From Chryseobacterium hagamense (GTDB lineage: Bacteria; Bacteroidota; Bacteroidia; Flavobacteriales; Weeksellaceae), in NCBI RefSeq assembly GCF_007991455.1, contig NZ_BJYJ01000019.1, positions 1 through 64,000 of the forward strand: a stretch of DNA of 64,000 bases, given 5' to 3'. This document shows, piece after piece, positions 55,154 to 64,000 of the stretch. The translations under genes and the position numbers were made by a program. The notes below the pieces were generated by a model. The model saw only the letters and a list, made by a program, of their open reading frames with translations. It did not search any database and was not told where the DNA came from. Positions within the stretch are counted from its first letter, which is position 1; every line of letters starts with the position of its first letter.

Positions 55154-56530
55154 ATGAAATTTTTAAGTTTAACCATAATATTCGGATGCTTTCAGGCCGC
55201 ATTTGCCCAGAATCCCATCATCCAGACCAAGTTTACCGCCGACCCTGCACCGATGGTATACAAAGACACGGTTTATCTTTATACGAGCCATGACGAAGAC
55301 GATGCTTTCGGGTTCAAGATGAAAGACTGGTTGCTGTACACTTCCACCGATATGGTCAACTGGACCGATCACGGGGTAGTGGCTTCCCTCAAAGATTTCA
55401 AATGGGTGAATACCGACAACGGGGCCTGGGCACCTCAGGTCATCGAAAGAAACGGCAAATTTTACATGTACTGCCCGATGCCTAACAATATGGGAATTGG
55501 TGTCCTGGTGGCAGATAGTCCGTACGGCCCTTTTACAGATCCCATAGGAAAACCGCTGGTCAAAAATTCTCTGGATGACATTGATCCTACCGTTTTTATT
55601 GACGACGACGGACAGGCTTACCTTTACTGGGGAAACCCGAACCTCTGGTATGCGAAGCTGAACGAAGATATGGTTTCACTCGCCGGGCCCATTACCAAAG
55701 ATCCTTCGTTTGCCAAGGTAAAAGATGCACCTGATCCTTTCCGTTACCAGGAAGGCCCGTGGGCATGGAAGAAAAACGGGATTTATTACATGGCCTATGC
55801 TTCCAGATGCTGTCCTGAAGGAATCGGATATGCGATGGCGAAATCGCCGGTCGGCCCGTGGAAATATGGCGGTGTGATCATGGACGGCGATCAGCGGTCC
55901 AGTGGAAACCACCCCGGGATCATCGATTTTAAAGGGAAATCCTATGTTTTCGGGTTCAACCACATGCTCAGGATGCAGACCATGAGCAAACATTACGAAC
56001 GCCGGTCCGTCAGTGTCACTGAACTTACCTATAATGCAGACGGTTCGATCCGGAAACTTCCTTTCTGGACAGCGGACGGCGCAAAGAGAGTGGGGACCCT
56101 TAATCCTTATCAAAAAGTCGAGGCCGAAACCATGGCCTACAGCGAAGGCGTGAAAACCGAAATGGTGACGGAGTGGGAGCGCAATCAGCCGTATAACCGC
56201 GGTAAGAAAATCACCGATCGTATCATTGTCACTTCTATAAATCAGGGAGATTACATCAAAGTACAGGGCGTTGATTTTTCAAAGGGAATTAAATCTCTGG
56301 ATGTGAATGCCGCTTCCCTTTACGGCGGAAAAATAGAAGTGCGAACCGATGCGCCGGACGGGCTTTTGCTGGGCACCGTCCAGGTTACCGGAAAAGGTGA
56401 GGGCGATCTTTACAAGACCGTTACTGCCCCAATGAAAAACAGTAAAGGCATTCACGATCTCTATTTTATTTTCAAGGGAGAGAAAGACCTTTTCTATTTC
56501 GACTGGTGGAAATTTAACGAAATGAATTAA
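55154..56530 (+). CDS. GH43-CBM6 arabinofuranosidase-like enzyme, paralogue 1
   Basis: 458 residues, signal peptide ending AAFAQ. The GH43 propeller has base Asp in [10 protein letters not shown], Asp in DIDPTVFIDDDGQAY and acid Glu in YQEGPWAWKK. A C-terminal CBM6-like domain from about 318 starts YQKVEAETMAYSEG and ends FIFKGEKDLFYFDWWKF. It has the same architecture as the proteins at 58568 and 60736. It probably removes arabinose or xylose decorations. GH27 follows after only 3 bp. Confidence 0.9.
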   Translation: MKFLSLTIIFGCFQAAFAQNPIIQTKFTADPAPMVYKDTVYLYTSHDEDDAFGFKMKDWLLYTSTDMVNWTDHGVVASLKDFKWVNTDNGAWAPQVIERNGKFYMYCPMPNNMGIGVLVADSPYGPFTDPIGKPLVKNSLDDIDPTVFIDDDGQAYLYWGNPNLWYAKLNEDMVSLAGPITKDPSFAKVKDAPDPFRYQEGPWAWKKNGIYYMAYASRCCPEGIGYAMAKSPVGPWKYGGVIMDGDQRSSGNHPGIIDFKGKSYVFGFNHMLRMQTMSKHYERRSVSVTELTYNADGSIRKLPFWTADGAKRVGTLNPYQKVEAETMAYSEGVKTEMVTEWERNQPYNRGKKITDRIIVTSINQGDYIKVQGVDFSKGIKSLDVNAASLYGGKIEVRTDAPDGLLLGTVQVTGKGEGDLYKTVTAPMKNSKGIHDLYFIFKGEKDLFYFDWWKFNEMN

Positions 56531-56533
56531 ATC

Positions 56534-58558
56534 ATGCTAAAGAATAAAATACACATACTTTCCATAGCCTTCTTACTGGCAGGTCAGATATCCAAAGCCC
56601 AATCCGCCGTATGGCTGGACAAACTTGACCTGAGTGTTGCCACACAGGGGAACGGCAAACCCGGGATCAATACTTCCGTAGACGGTAAAAAACTTACGAT
56701 TGCCGGCAAAACCTTCGACCGGGGCTTCGGAACTCATGCCGAAAGCTCTTTACTGATTAAATTAAATGGAAAAGCCACAAAGTTCTCGGCATTGGTCGGG
56801 CTGGATGATGAAATGAAAGGCCATGAGCCCGCTGTGGAATTCGAGATTTACGGCGACAACAAAAAGGTTTGGTCCAGCGGAATCATGCACCTCGGAGACC
56901 AGGCAAAGCCGGTTTCGGTTTCCTTAAAAGGGATTAAACAGCTGGAACTGGTGGTGACGGACGGCGGTAACGGACCCTATTACGATCATGCCGACTGGGT
57001 GGATGCCCGCTTTGAAACTACCGGTGTTTCTACTTTGGAAACCTTCAACCCGATCGCTTCGGAGCCTTATATTTTAACCCCGAGACCTGCAGCAGTACCG
57101 AAAATCAATTCCGCAGGAATCTACGGCGTCCGTCCCGGTTCGGCCTTCCTGTTCAGGATTCCGGCAACAGGAGAACGTCCGATGGCTTTTGCAGCGAAAA
57201 ACCTTCCTAAAGGTTTAACAATAGATTCTCAAACCGGAATCATTACCGGAAAAATAGATACGAAAGGAACCTACGAAGTCCTTTTATCAGCTAAAAATGC
57301 TAAAGGCTCAGTTTCAAAAAAATTAAGAATAGAAAGCGGGGACAAAATAGCTTTGACACCAACCATGGGCTGGAACAGCTGGAACTGTTTCGGGCACGAA
57401 GTATCAGCCGACAAAGTGAAGCGGGCCGCGGACGCTCTCGTGAGATCCGGCCTTGTTAACCACGGCTGGAACTACATCAACATCGATGATTCATGGCAGT
57501 ACAACCGGGACGGGAAAGACCCGTCTTTCAAAGGGCAGTTCCGGGATAAGGACGGCTATATTTTAACCAACTCCAAATTTCCGGATATGAAAAACCTGGG
57601 CGATTACATTCATGCCAACGGACTGAAAATGGGGATCTATTCCTCTCCGGGACCCTGGACCTGCGGCGGATGTGCCGGAAGCTACGGCTACGAAAAGCAG
57701 GATGCCGAAAGCTACGCCAGATGGGGCGTCGATTACCTGAAATACGACTGGTGCAGCTACGGCGGCGTAATCGACGGCCTGCCGGATAACGACCCAAGCA
57801 AAGTTCCTTCACTGGCATTCAACGGCGGCGGCGATCTGGATAAAGGGGTAAAGCCATTTAAACTGATGGGCGACCTGCTCTACGGACAGCCGAGGGATAT
57901 TGTCTACAACCTCTGCCAGTATGGGATGGGCGATGTCTGGAAATGGGGTGATGAAACCCATGCCCAATCCTGGCGCACCACCAACGATATTACCGATACC
58001 TGGGCCAGCGTAAAAAGTATTGCGCTTGCGCAGGATAAAGCCGCTCTGTACGCAAAACCCGGCAACCGGAATGATCCGGATATGCTGGTCGTAGGCGTGG
58101 TCGGCTGGGGAAATCCGCACCAGAGCAAGCTGAAACCCGATGAACAGTATCTCCACATCAGTCTTTGGAGCATCTTTTCCGCCCCTCTGCTCATCGGTTG
58201 CGACCTTGAAAAGCTGGATGATTTTACCTTAAACCTTCTGACAAACGATGAGGTAATTGCCGTCAATCAGGATGCTCTGGGAAAACAGGGTATTTGTTTA
58301 AACACCATCGGTGAGCTGAAGATCTATGTAAAAGACCTTGAAGACGGTGGAAAAGCAGTGGCCTTTGCCAATTTCGGAAGGGAAAAGGCAAAACTTTCTT
58401 ACAAAGACTTTAAAAAGCTGGGTATCTCCGGCCAACAGACCGTAAGGGATCTCTGGAGACAGAAAGACCTGGCCGGAATTGATGTTGCTGTCCAAAGCCT
58501 GCCGCTGGATATTCCCGCTCATGGGGTTGCTTACTATAAATTGAGTCCATTAAAATAA
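56534..58558 (+). CDS. NPCBM - GH27 alpha-galactosidase (or beta-L-arabinopyranosidase)
   Basis: 674 residues. A signal peptide is followed by a N-terminal NPCBM domain (about 24-165: FDRGFGTHAESSLLIKLNG) and a putative Ig domain (PKGLTIDSQTGIITGKIDTK). The GH27 barrel follows from about 275: TPTMGWNSWNCFG, INIDDSWQ, nucleophile Asp405 in YLKYDWCSYGG and acid/base Asp485 in TTNDITDTW. A C-terminal beta-domain closes the protein. It cleaves alpha-galactosyl ends, which decorate complex arabinoxylan side chains; some GH27 act on beta-L-arabinopyranose. It is tightly packed between two GH43-CBM6 genes. Confidence 0.93.
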   Translation: MLKNKIHILSIAFLLAGQISKAQSAVWLDKLDLSVATQGNGKPGINTSVDGKKLTIAGKTFDRGFGTHAESSLLIKLNGKATKFSALVGLDDEMKGHEPAVEFEIYGDNKKVWSSGIMHLGDQAKPVSVSLKGIKQLELVVTDGGNGPYYDHADWVDARFETTGVSTLETFNPIASEPYILTPRPAAVPKINSAGIYGVRPGSAFLFRIPATGERPMAFAAKNLPKGLTIDSQTGIITGKIDTKGTYEVLLSAKNAKGSVSKKLRIESGDKIALTPTMGWNSWNCFGHEVSADKVKRAADALVRSGLVNHGWNYINIDDSWQYNRDGKDPSFKGQFRDKDGYILTNSKFPDMKNLGDYIHANGLKMGIYSSPGPWTCGGCAGSYGYEKQDAESYARWGVDYLKYDWCSYGGVIDGLPDNDPSKVPSLAFNGGGDLDKGVKPFKLMGDLLYGQPRDIVYNLCQYGMGDVWKWGDETHAQSWRTTNDITDTWASVKSIALAQDKAALYAKPGNRNDPDMLVVGVVGWGNPHQSKLKPDEQYLHISLWSIFSAPLLIGCDLEKLDDFTLNLLTNDEVIAVNQDALGKQGICLNTIGELKIYVKDLEDGGKAVAFANFGREKAKLSYKDFKKLGISGQQTVRDLWRQKDLAGIDVAVQSLPLDIPAHGVAYYKLSPLK

Positions 58559-58567
58559 TAACCGGTT

Positions 58568-59977
58568 ATGATTCAAAAACGATTAAAATATATTACCTTA
58601 TCTTTTCTTTTGGCAGGATTTACGATCTCTGCACAGAACCCCGTGATCCAGACGCATTTCACACCCGATCCGGCACCGATGGTTTACAAAGGCAGGATGT
58701 ACCTGTACACCGGAGACGATCAGCCAGGATTCGATTTTTATACGATGACCAAATGGCACGTGTATTCGTCGGACGATATGGCGAACTGGACCGATCACGG
58801 ATCTCCTATTTCACTCGAATCGTTCAGTTGGGCGAGAGACCGGGCGTGGGCCGCACAATGTGTGGAGCGCAACGGCAAATTCTACTGGTACATCTGCGCA
58901 CAGACGGTGGACAACAATATGGCGATCGGGGTAGCCGTTTCGGACAGCCCGACCGGCCCTTTCAAAGATGCTCTGGGAAAACCTTTGGTCACTACAGGAA
59001 CCTGGGACAACATCGATCCGACGGCTTTTGTGGATGACGACGGACAGGCCTATCTGTATTGGGGAAACAGCAAATTGTTTTATGTTAAACTGAATAAAGA
59101 CATGACTACTTATAACGGTCCCATAACGGAAGTCCCGCAGTCGGTAGAATCTTTCGGAGGAATGCGGCGGCCCGGAAAAAGTGATGAAGTCCTTCAGAAA
59201 CAGGAAAAGTTCGATGATGTTTATGTGGAAGGGCCGTGGTTCTACAAACGGAGTAGGCAGTATTACATGATGTACGCCGGAATGACCAACAGGACGGAAT
59301 GCCTGTCCTACGCAACAAGCAATTCGCCTACAGGACCATGGAAATACCGTGGAAAAATCATGACCGATCAGCCGACCAACAGCTTTACCAACCACGGTGG
59401 CATCATCGATTACAAAGGAAAATCGTACCTGTTTTACCATAACGCTCTATTGCCGAACGGCGGAAGCTACGGGCGGGCAACGGCGATCGAAGAATTTAAA
59501 TACAATGCCGACGGCAGCATCCCGAGAATTGCCATTACCAAAGAAGGGGTAAATCCTGTAGGAACCTTGAATCCTTACCTGAAAAACGAAGCCGAAACCA
59601 TGGCGTGGTCGGAAAAATGCAGCACTTCCGAAAATAATAAAACCGGCGTTTACGTTTCCGATATCCGGACCGGGGGCTACATTAAAGTCCGGGCGGTAGA
59701 TTTCGGAACAAAAGGACCAACCGCATTTTCAGCTTCCGTAGCCGCAGGAATCGACGGCGGGATCCTGGAAGTTCATCTGGATGATGTAAAAGGGACTCAA
59801 ATTGCCCGGATCGAAATCCCGAGAACCGGCGGTTGGGAAGACTTTAAAACCATAACTTCAACTGTATCAGAATCCGTTTCCGGTGTCCATGATGTCTATT
59901 TTGTCTTTCAGGGAAAAAATATCACCGCCGGACGAAAGCTCTTTAACTTCGATTCCTGGAGTTTTCAGAAAAAATAA
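58568..59977 (+). CDS. GH43-CBM6 arabinofuranosidase-like enzyme, paralogue 2
   Basis: 469 residues, signal peptide ending ISAQ. Catalytic residues are in [25 protein letters not shown] and YVEGPWFYKRS; the CBM6-like part starts YLKNEAETMAWSEKC and ends FVFQGKNITAGRKLFNFDSW. It is clearly homologous to paralogues 1 and 3 but with an insertion around GGMRRPGKSDEVLQKQEKF before the acid residue, which may alter specificity. It ends a tight gene run; a 758-bp gene-free gap follows. Confidence 0.9.
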   Translation: MIQKRLKYITLSFLLAGFTISAQNPVIQTHFTPDPAPMVYKGRMYLYTGDDQPGFDFYTMTKWHVYSSDDMANWTDHGSPISLESFSWARDRAWAAQCVERNGKFYWYICAQTVDNNMAIGVAVSDSPTGPFKDALGKPLVTTGTWDNIDPTAFVDDDGQAYLYWGNSKLFYVKLNKDMTTYNGPITEVPQSVESFGGMRRPGKSDEVLQKQEKFDDVYVEGPWFYKRSRQYYMMYAGMTNRTECLSYATSNSPTGPWKYRGKIMTDQPTNSFTNHGGIIDYKGKSYLFYHNALLPNGGSYGRATAIEEFKYNADGSIPRIAITKEGVNPVGTLNPYLKNEAETMAWSEKCSTSENNKTGVYVSDIRTGGYIKVRAVDFGTKGPTAFSASVAAGIDGGILEVHLDDVKGTQIARIEIPRTGGWEDFKTITSTVSESVSGVHDVYFVFQGKNITAGRKLFNFDSWSFQKK

Positions 59978-60125
59978 ATGAAACGTCTGAATTTGATCAA
60001 CAAAAGTTTTAACACATGAGATTTGATTTTTATGCGTTGCGAGTATTTTAGATCATAGAAGAAGAAAATCAAAGATTTTCATTGATGCAATCAAAAGATG
60101 ACCTGAACCCATAAAGAAAAATTTA

Positions 60126-60194
60126 ACCACAAACCGAAGGTTCGACGAAGTCAAAAGTCACAAAAGATATTGATACCGCTTATTAAAGTTTAAT
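60126..60194 (+). repeat. direct repeat, copy 1
   Basis: Matches 60427-60494 at most positions, ending TTGATACCGCTTATTAAAGT. It is rich in A and has no palindromic core. Confidence 0.7.
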
Positions 60195-60346
60195 GTAATT
60201 AACGCCAGATAAGCTCATAAAAGCTTTAAAAATCTAAGATTTTTAATCTCACATATCCTAATATGCAATACTTAAAACTAATAAATCTAATGTACCTCAC
60301 GTGTTAAAAATTAAATGCAATGTGTTAAATACCAAAGGAATAAAAA

Positions 60347-60400
60347 TTCCCTCCCATGGAGGGGTGGCGAAAATTCAAAGAATTTTTGACGGGGTGGTTT
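60347..60400. repeat. palindrome-bearing spacer repeat
   Basis: CCCTCCCATGGAGGGG forms a hairpin and is followed by GAAAATTCAAAGAATTTTTG (second inverted repeat) and ACGGGGTGGTTT. As I recall, similar blocks are dispersed in many flavobacterial genomes. Confidence 0.55.
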
Positions 60401-60426
60401 ACACAAAGCCAAAACGAGAATATTTA

Positions 60427-60494
60427 GCCACAAACCGAAGGTTTGACGAAGTCAAAAGCCACAAAAGATATTGATACTGCTTATTAAAGTTAAA
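60427..60494 (+). repeat. direct repeat, copy 2
   Basis: Second copy of the unit at 60126, differing by a few substitutions (TTTGACG for TTCGACG, GCCAC for GTCAC, TACTGC for TACCGC). Confidence 0.7.
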
Positions 60495-60735
60495 TGGAAT
60501 ACGTAAGATAAGTACACAAAAACTTTAATCTTATGTGATCTAAAAATATGCGGGCTTCATCTCCGCTCAGCTACCAGAAGAATGAATCTCGTGTGCCTCA
60601 TATGTTAAAGCTTCAAGTTCTGTTTAGGATGTATATGCTCTTATAAGCTTCAGCGGCTTTGTGAAACCGAATATATGCAATTTTTAAAATAAAACTTTGT
60701 GCCCTTAGTGTTCAAAAAACAATGAAATAGAAAAT

Positions 60736-62112
60736 ATGAAAAAGACCCTGCAATCCATACTCTGCCTCTTTCTGCTGGGATGTTCGGCAGAATTAATTGC
60801 CCAGAATCCCATCATCCAGACCAACTATACCGCTGATCCGGCACCGATGGTCTACAACGGCAGGCTGTACGTGTACACCACCCACGATGAAGACGATTCA
60901 ACATGGTTTACCATGAACGACTGGAAAGTCTATTCCACGGACGACATGGTGAACTGGACCGATCACGGCACCATTCTTTCCTATAATGATTTCGACTGGG
61001 CCAAGCGGGATGCCTGGGCGGCACAGTGTGTTGAAAGGAACGGCAAATTTTTCATGTACGTTCCGATGTGGTCTAAGACCAACAATAAAGGTGCAATCGG
61101 AGTGGCAGTGGGCGACAGTCCGTACGGGCCGTTTCACGACCCACTGGGAAAACCTTTGGTGCAGAGCGAATGGGGCGATATCGATCCGACCGTTTTCGTG
61201 GATGATGACGGTCAGGCCCACATGTACTGGGGAAACCCGAAACTGAAATATGTAAAGCTGAATCAGGATATGATATCCTATTCCGGCGATATTGTGGAAG
61301 TTCCGATGACCGCTGAATCTTTCGGGAAAAGGGACGGAAAAGAAAACCCGGAGCGGCCGACCAAATATGAGGAAGGTCCGTGGCTTTACAAAAGGAAAAA
61401 CCTGTATTACCTCTTCTGGCCGGGCGGTCCGCTTCCTGAGTTCATCGGCTATTCCACCAGTAAAAGTGCGCAGGGACCGTGGAAATACGGCGGGATTGTC
61501 ATGCCGACCGAAGGGAAATCCTTTACCAACCATCCGGGAGTGATTGATTTCAAAGGCAAAACCTATTTCTTCTATCACAACGGCGCATTGCCCGGCGGAA
61601 GCGGGTTTACAAGGTCAGTGAGCATTGAGGAACTTAATTTTAATAAAGACGGTTCCATTTCACCCATTAAAATGACGAATGGAATTACCAAAGCCATTAC
61701 CTCCGTCAATCCGTATGCCTTCAACCAGGCCGAGACCATTGCCTGGTCGGAAAACGTAAAATCGTATCAGAACAAACAAGCCGGTGTTTTCATTAAGGCT
61801 AAAAAAAGCGGCGCTTACACCCGTGTGAAAAATGTAGATTTCGGCAAAAAAGGAGCCGCCGGTTTTACGGCAAGGGTAGGGACTACACACAACAGCGATG
61901 TAACGATGGATGTTCGCTCGGACAGCCTTACCGGACCGGTAATCGCTACGGTGAAGGTACCGCTCACCGGAGGCGACGACCGCTGGGAGACCGTGAAGAC
62001 CCAGCTGAAAGAAAAAATCACCGGTGTTCACGACCTGTATTTTATATTTAACGGAAAAGCAGCAAAGGATGTGATGTTTTTCGATTACTGGACTTTCCTT
62101 GAAAATAACTGA
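60736..62112 (+). CDS. GH43-CBM6 arabinofuranosidase-like enzyme, paralogue 3
   Basis: 458 residues. The N-terminus has a signal sequence with [11 protein letters not shown], so either a signal-peptidase I site after AQ or a lipobox-like LLGC could be used; a lipoprotein is possible. GH43 residues lie in [25 protein letters not shown] and [11 protein letters not shown]. The CBM6-like domain starts at [14 protein letters not shown]. It is separated from paralogue 2 by the gene-free gap and followed 2 bp later by the GH97 gene, so it starts a new tight gene pair. Confidence 0.9.
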   Translation: MKKTLQSILCLFLLGCSAELIAQNPIIQTNYTADPAPMVYNGRLYVYTTHDEDDSTWFTMNDWKVYSTDDMVNWTDHGTILSYNDFDWAKRDAWAAQCVERNGKFFMYVPMWSKTNNKGAIGVAVGDSPYGPFHDPLGKPLVQSEWGDIDPTVFVDDDGQAHMYWGNPKLKYVKLNQDMISYSGDIVEVPMTAESFGKRDGKENPERPTKYEEGPWLYKRKNLYYLFWPGGPLPEFIGYSTSKSAQGPWKYGGIVMPTEGKSFTNHPGVIDFKGKTYFFYHNGALPGGSGFTRSVSIEELNFNKDGSISPIKMTNGITKAITSVNPYAFNQAETIAWSENVKSYQNKQAGVFIKAKKSGAYTRVKNVDFGKKGAAGFTARVGTTHNSDVTMDVRSDSLTGPVIATVKVPLTGGDDRWETVKTQLKEKITGVHDLYFIFNGKAAKDVMFFDYWTFLENN

Positions 62113-62114
62113 TT

Positions 62115-64000
62115 ATGAATAAACTTTTTTTTAAATTATCTCTTACCCTCGGTATTCTTTTGGTGCATACGGTGACGGCGCAGGTCGCTGAGGTCTTGAG
62201 CCCTGACGGAAAACTGAAACTGAGCGTCTATTCGGAAAACGGAAAGGCACTTTACAACGTAACGTTTCAGGGAAAAACCATGCTGGAAAAATCTCCGTTA
62301 GGTTTAACTACGAACGAATCCGATTTTTCTGAAAATTTAAAATTCACTGATAGCAAGAAAGATCTGGTTTCAAAAACCTACACCAATGAAAAGATCAAAA
62401 AATCACAGGTGACTTACCATGCGAATACTTTGACCGTTCATTTTACCAATGCCGACCAGTACCAGCTCGGAATAGCCTTCCAGGTCAGCAATAACAATAT
62501 TGCTTTCCGGTACGATCTCCAGCCGATGAAAGACCGTCTGAGCGCAGTGGTCCAGTCGGAAATCACGGGATACCGGTTTCCTTCGCAGACCACGACTTTT
62601 CTGTCTCCGATGATGAAGCCGATGACCGGTTTTGCGAGAACCGCACCGAGCTACGAAAGCGGATATAAAGCCGATGCGGAACTCGGAACAAAAGCGGATT
62701 ACGGTTACGTGTTTCCGGGGCTGTTTCATATCGGGAACGACGGTTGGATTTTATTGTCCGAAACCGGTGTAAACAGCCTGTACTGCGCTTCCCATCTCGA
62801 TATGACAGCTGAAAAGAATCTGTACCAGGTCGCGTATCCGGATATGGCGGAGAACAACGGTTTCGGAAGCACCGGCGCAGCCATCTCGCTGCCGGGAACA
62901 ACACCGTGGAGAACCATTACCATCGGTGAATCGTTGAAGCCGATTGTGGAAACCACCGTTCCCTTCGATGTTGTGGAGCCGATGTATGCGCCTTCGCAAA
63001 AATACGGCTTCGGAAAATCGACCTGGAGCTGGATCCTGTGGCAGGACAACAGCATGAATTACGACGACCAGAAGAAATTCATCGACCTGGCCGCGGTTAT
63101 GAATTACCAGTTCATCCTGATGGATGCGCTTTGGGATAAAAATATAGGCAAAGAACGGATGAGGGAACTCGTTCAGTATGCGCGATCTAAAAATGTAGGC
63201 GTTATGCTGTGGTATAATTCCAATGGAGCGGCGAATGATGCACCGATGGGTCCGAGGAATAAAATGAGCTCTGCCATCGAACGTAAAAAAGAAATGAAAT
63301 GGCTGAAGGAAATCGGCATCAAAGGGCTGAAAGTGGATTTCTTCGGCGGCGACAAGCAGGAAACGATGAGGTTATACGAAGACATCCTTTCCGATGCCAA
63401 CGATTTCGGTATTACCATCATTTTCCACGGGGCCACTTTACCGAGAGGCTGGGAAGTCATGTACCCGAACTACGCCGGAAGCGAAGCCGTCCTGGCTTCC
63501 GAAATGCTGTATTTCTCAGAAGATGTCCGGAAGCAGGAAGCCTTTTTTGCGTCACTCCACCCATTCATCCGGAACACGGTCGGAAGTATGGAATTCGGCG
63601 GAACTTTCCTGAACAAGTATTTAACAAAATCCAATAAAGAAAAAAACAAACGCTACACGACAGACGGCTTCCAATTGGCAACGGCGGTATTATTTCAGAA
63701 CCCGGTTCAGATGTTTGCCGTCATGCCGAATAATCTGGAAGATGCTCCTGGATTCGAGCTGGATTTTATGAAGGAAATCCCGACGTTATGGGACGAGACG
63801 GTTTTTATCGACGGTTATCCCGGGAAATATTCCGTGATTGCCAGAAGACATCAGGACCAATGGTATGTTGCCGGCGTGAATGCTGAAAATACGGCTCGGA
63901 AACTGACGTTAAAACTTCCGATGCTGGCCGGAAAAAAAGTAAAACTCATCAATGATGATGCAAAAGGGATCACTTCAGAAAAATCCGTTACCATCAGCAA
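62115..64000 (+). CDS. GH97 glycoside hydrolase, retaining type (3' end beyond window)
   Basis: At least 628 codons, open to the window edge. The signal peptide ends TVTAQ. The N-terminal beta-sandwich begins VLSPDGKLKLSVYSENGK and LYNVTFQGK, then the barrel includes YGFGKSTWSWILWQD, FILMDALWD, LKVDFFGGDKQ, IIFHGATLPRGWE and GSEAVLASEML. The Asp in KVDFFGGD fits the nucleophile of the retaining alpha-galactosidase branch (as in B. thetaiotaomicron GH97b), rather than the two-Glu inverting branch (SusB). It probably releases alpha-galactose or beta-L-arabinopyranose from side chains. Only about the last few dozen residues should be missing. Confidence 0.9.
   Translation, partial: MNKLFFKLSLTLGILLVHTVTAQVAEVLSPDGKLKLSVYSENGKALYNVTFQGKTMLEKSPLGLTTNESDFSENLKFTDSKKDLVSKTYTNEKIKKSQVTYHANTLTVHFTNADQYQLGIAFQVSNNNIAFRYDLQPMKDRLSAVVQSEITGYRFPSQTTTFLSPMMKPMTGFARTAPSYESGYKADAELGTKADYGYVFPGLFHIGNDGWILLSETGVNSLYCASHLDMTAEKNLYQVAYPDMAENNGFGSTGAAISLPGTTPWRTITIGESLKPIVETTVPFDVVEPMYAPSQKYGFGKSTWSWILWQDNSMNYDDQKKFIDLAAVMNYQFILMDALWDKNIGKERMRELVQYARSKNVGVMLWYNSNGAANDAPMGPRNKMSSAIERKKEMKWLKEIGIKGLKVDFFGGDKQETMRLYEDILSDANDFGITIIFHGATLPRGWEVMYPNYAGSEAVLASEMLYFSEDVRKQEAFFASLHPFIRNTVGSMEFGGTFLNKYLTKSNKEKNKRYTTDGFQLATAVLFQNPVQMFAVMPNNLEDAPGFELDFMKEIPTLWDETVFIDGYPGKYSVIARRHQDQWYVAGVNAENTARKLTLKLPMLAGKKVKLINDDAKGITSEKSVTIS

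Larger units (their letters stand above)
59978..60735. other. gene-free gap inside the PUL with direct repeats
   Basis: No gene is seen. Two copies of a roughly 69-bp unit (60126-60194 and 60427-60494) contain CACAAACCGAAGGTTYGACG then AAGTCAAAAGYCACAAAAGA and lie 301 bp apart. Between them lies a CCTCCCATGGAGGGGTGGCG..TTTTTGACGGGGTGG block. A promoter for the next gene presumably lies near the right end, but I could not find a clear TAnnTTTG. Confidence 0.6.

Noticed and set aside
60120..60500. CRISPR-like spaced repeats
   Set aside because: Only two copies of a roughly 69-bp unit 301 bp apart, no short palindromic repeat and no cas genes.

Overview
The window looks like a chromosomal segment of a flavobacterium (Bacteroidota), most likely Chryseobacterium or a close Weeksellaceae relative. 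The reasons are a SusC/SusD pair with a long polysaccharide-utilisation locus (PUL), TAnnTTTG-type -7 promoter elements, few Shine-Dalgarno-like sequences, DUF6428/ACR3 arsenic genes, and many dispersed hairpin repeats between genes. I saw no rRNA, tRNA, CRISPR array or recognisable transposase.

Layout. 1-4.5 kb: the end of a probable hexuronate MFS transporter, tagaturonate reductase (uxaB), altronate dehydratase (uxaA) and a LacI-type regulator, i.e. galacturonate catabolism. 4.8-10.7 kb: ordinary genes (HXXEE-like membrane protein, Crp/Fnr regulator, DUF5700 putative Zn peptidase, FMN-binding split-barrel protein, PAS histidine kinase) separated by repeat-rich spacers. 11.3-13.9 kb: arsenic resistance operon arsR-DUF6428-arsC-acr3 with two copies of a probable ArsR operator. 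13.9-15.8 kb: an unusual array of three small XRE-type regulators on the minus strand. Each has its own inverted repeat and an outward plus-strand TAnnTTTG promoter. The first two promoters lead only to 15-16 codon ORFs, and the third to an unrecognised 177-residue protein. This is the best candidate for an undescribed system. 17.4-23.1 kb: a LodA-like quinoprotein oxidase, its LodB-like flavoprotein partner, a tyrosinase and a DUF2182 membrane protein. 23.5-27.5 kb: an NTF2-like protein, an acyltransferase and a LytS/LytTR two-component pair. 27.7-32.2 kb: two SDR-oxidoreductase/AraC-regulator pairs on the minus strand. The SDR genes are preceded by direct repeats with a 21-bp period, and the AraC paralogues share a 99-nt identical 3' tract.

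33-64 kb: a large PUL, all on the plus strand. It contains an NrtR/AraR-type Nudix-wHTH regulator, xylulokinase, xylose isomerase, SusC, SusD, mannonate dehydratase (uxuA), SDR-type fructuronate reductase (uxuB), GH95, two GH43 with C-terminal beta-sandwich, a double-CE1 esterase, GH31, three GH43-CBM6, GH27 and GH97 (cut by the window end). The enzymes remove arabinose, xylose, alpha-xylose, galactose or L-galactose, acyl groups and glucuronate. The inferred target is a heavily decorated (glucurono)arabinoxylan such as cereal-bran xylan. SusCD imports oligosaccharides, the glycosidases and esterases strip side chains, XylA/XylB process xylose, and UxuA/UxuB feed glucuronate carbon towards 2-keto-3-deoxygluconate. 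No backbone endoxylanase, alpha-glucuronidase or uronate isomerase lies in the window; they may lie past its right end.

The dispersed repeat with core GGCTGGAAGAGGGAAGCC is frequent between 6 and 32 kb and I found none in the PUL.
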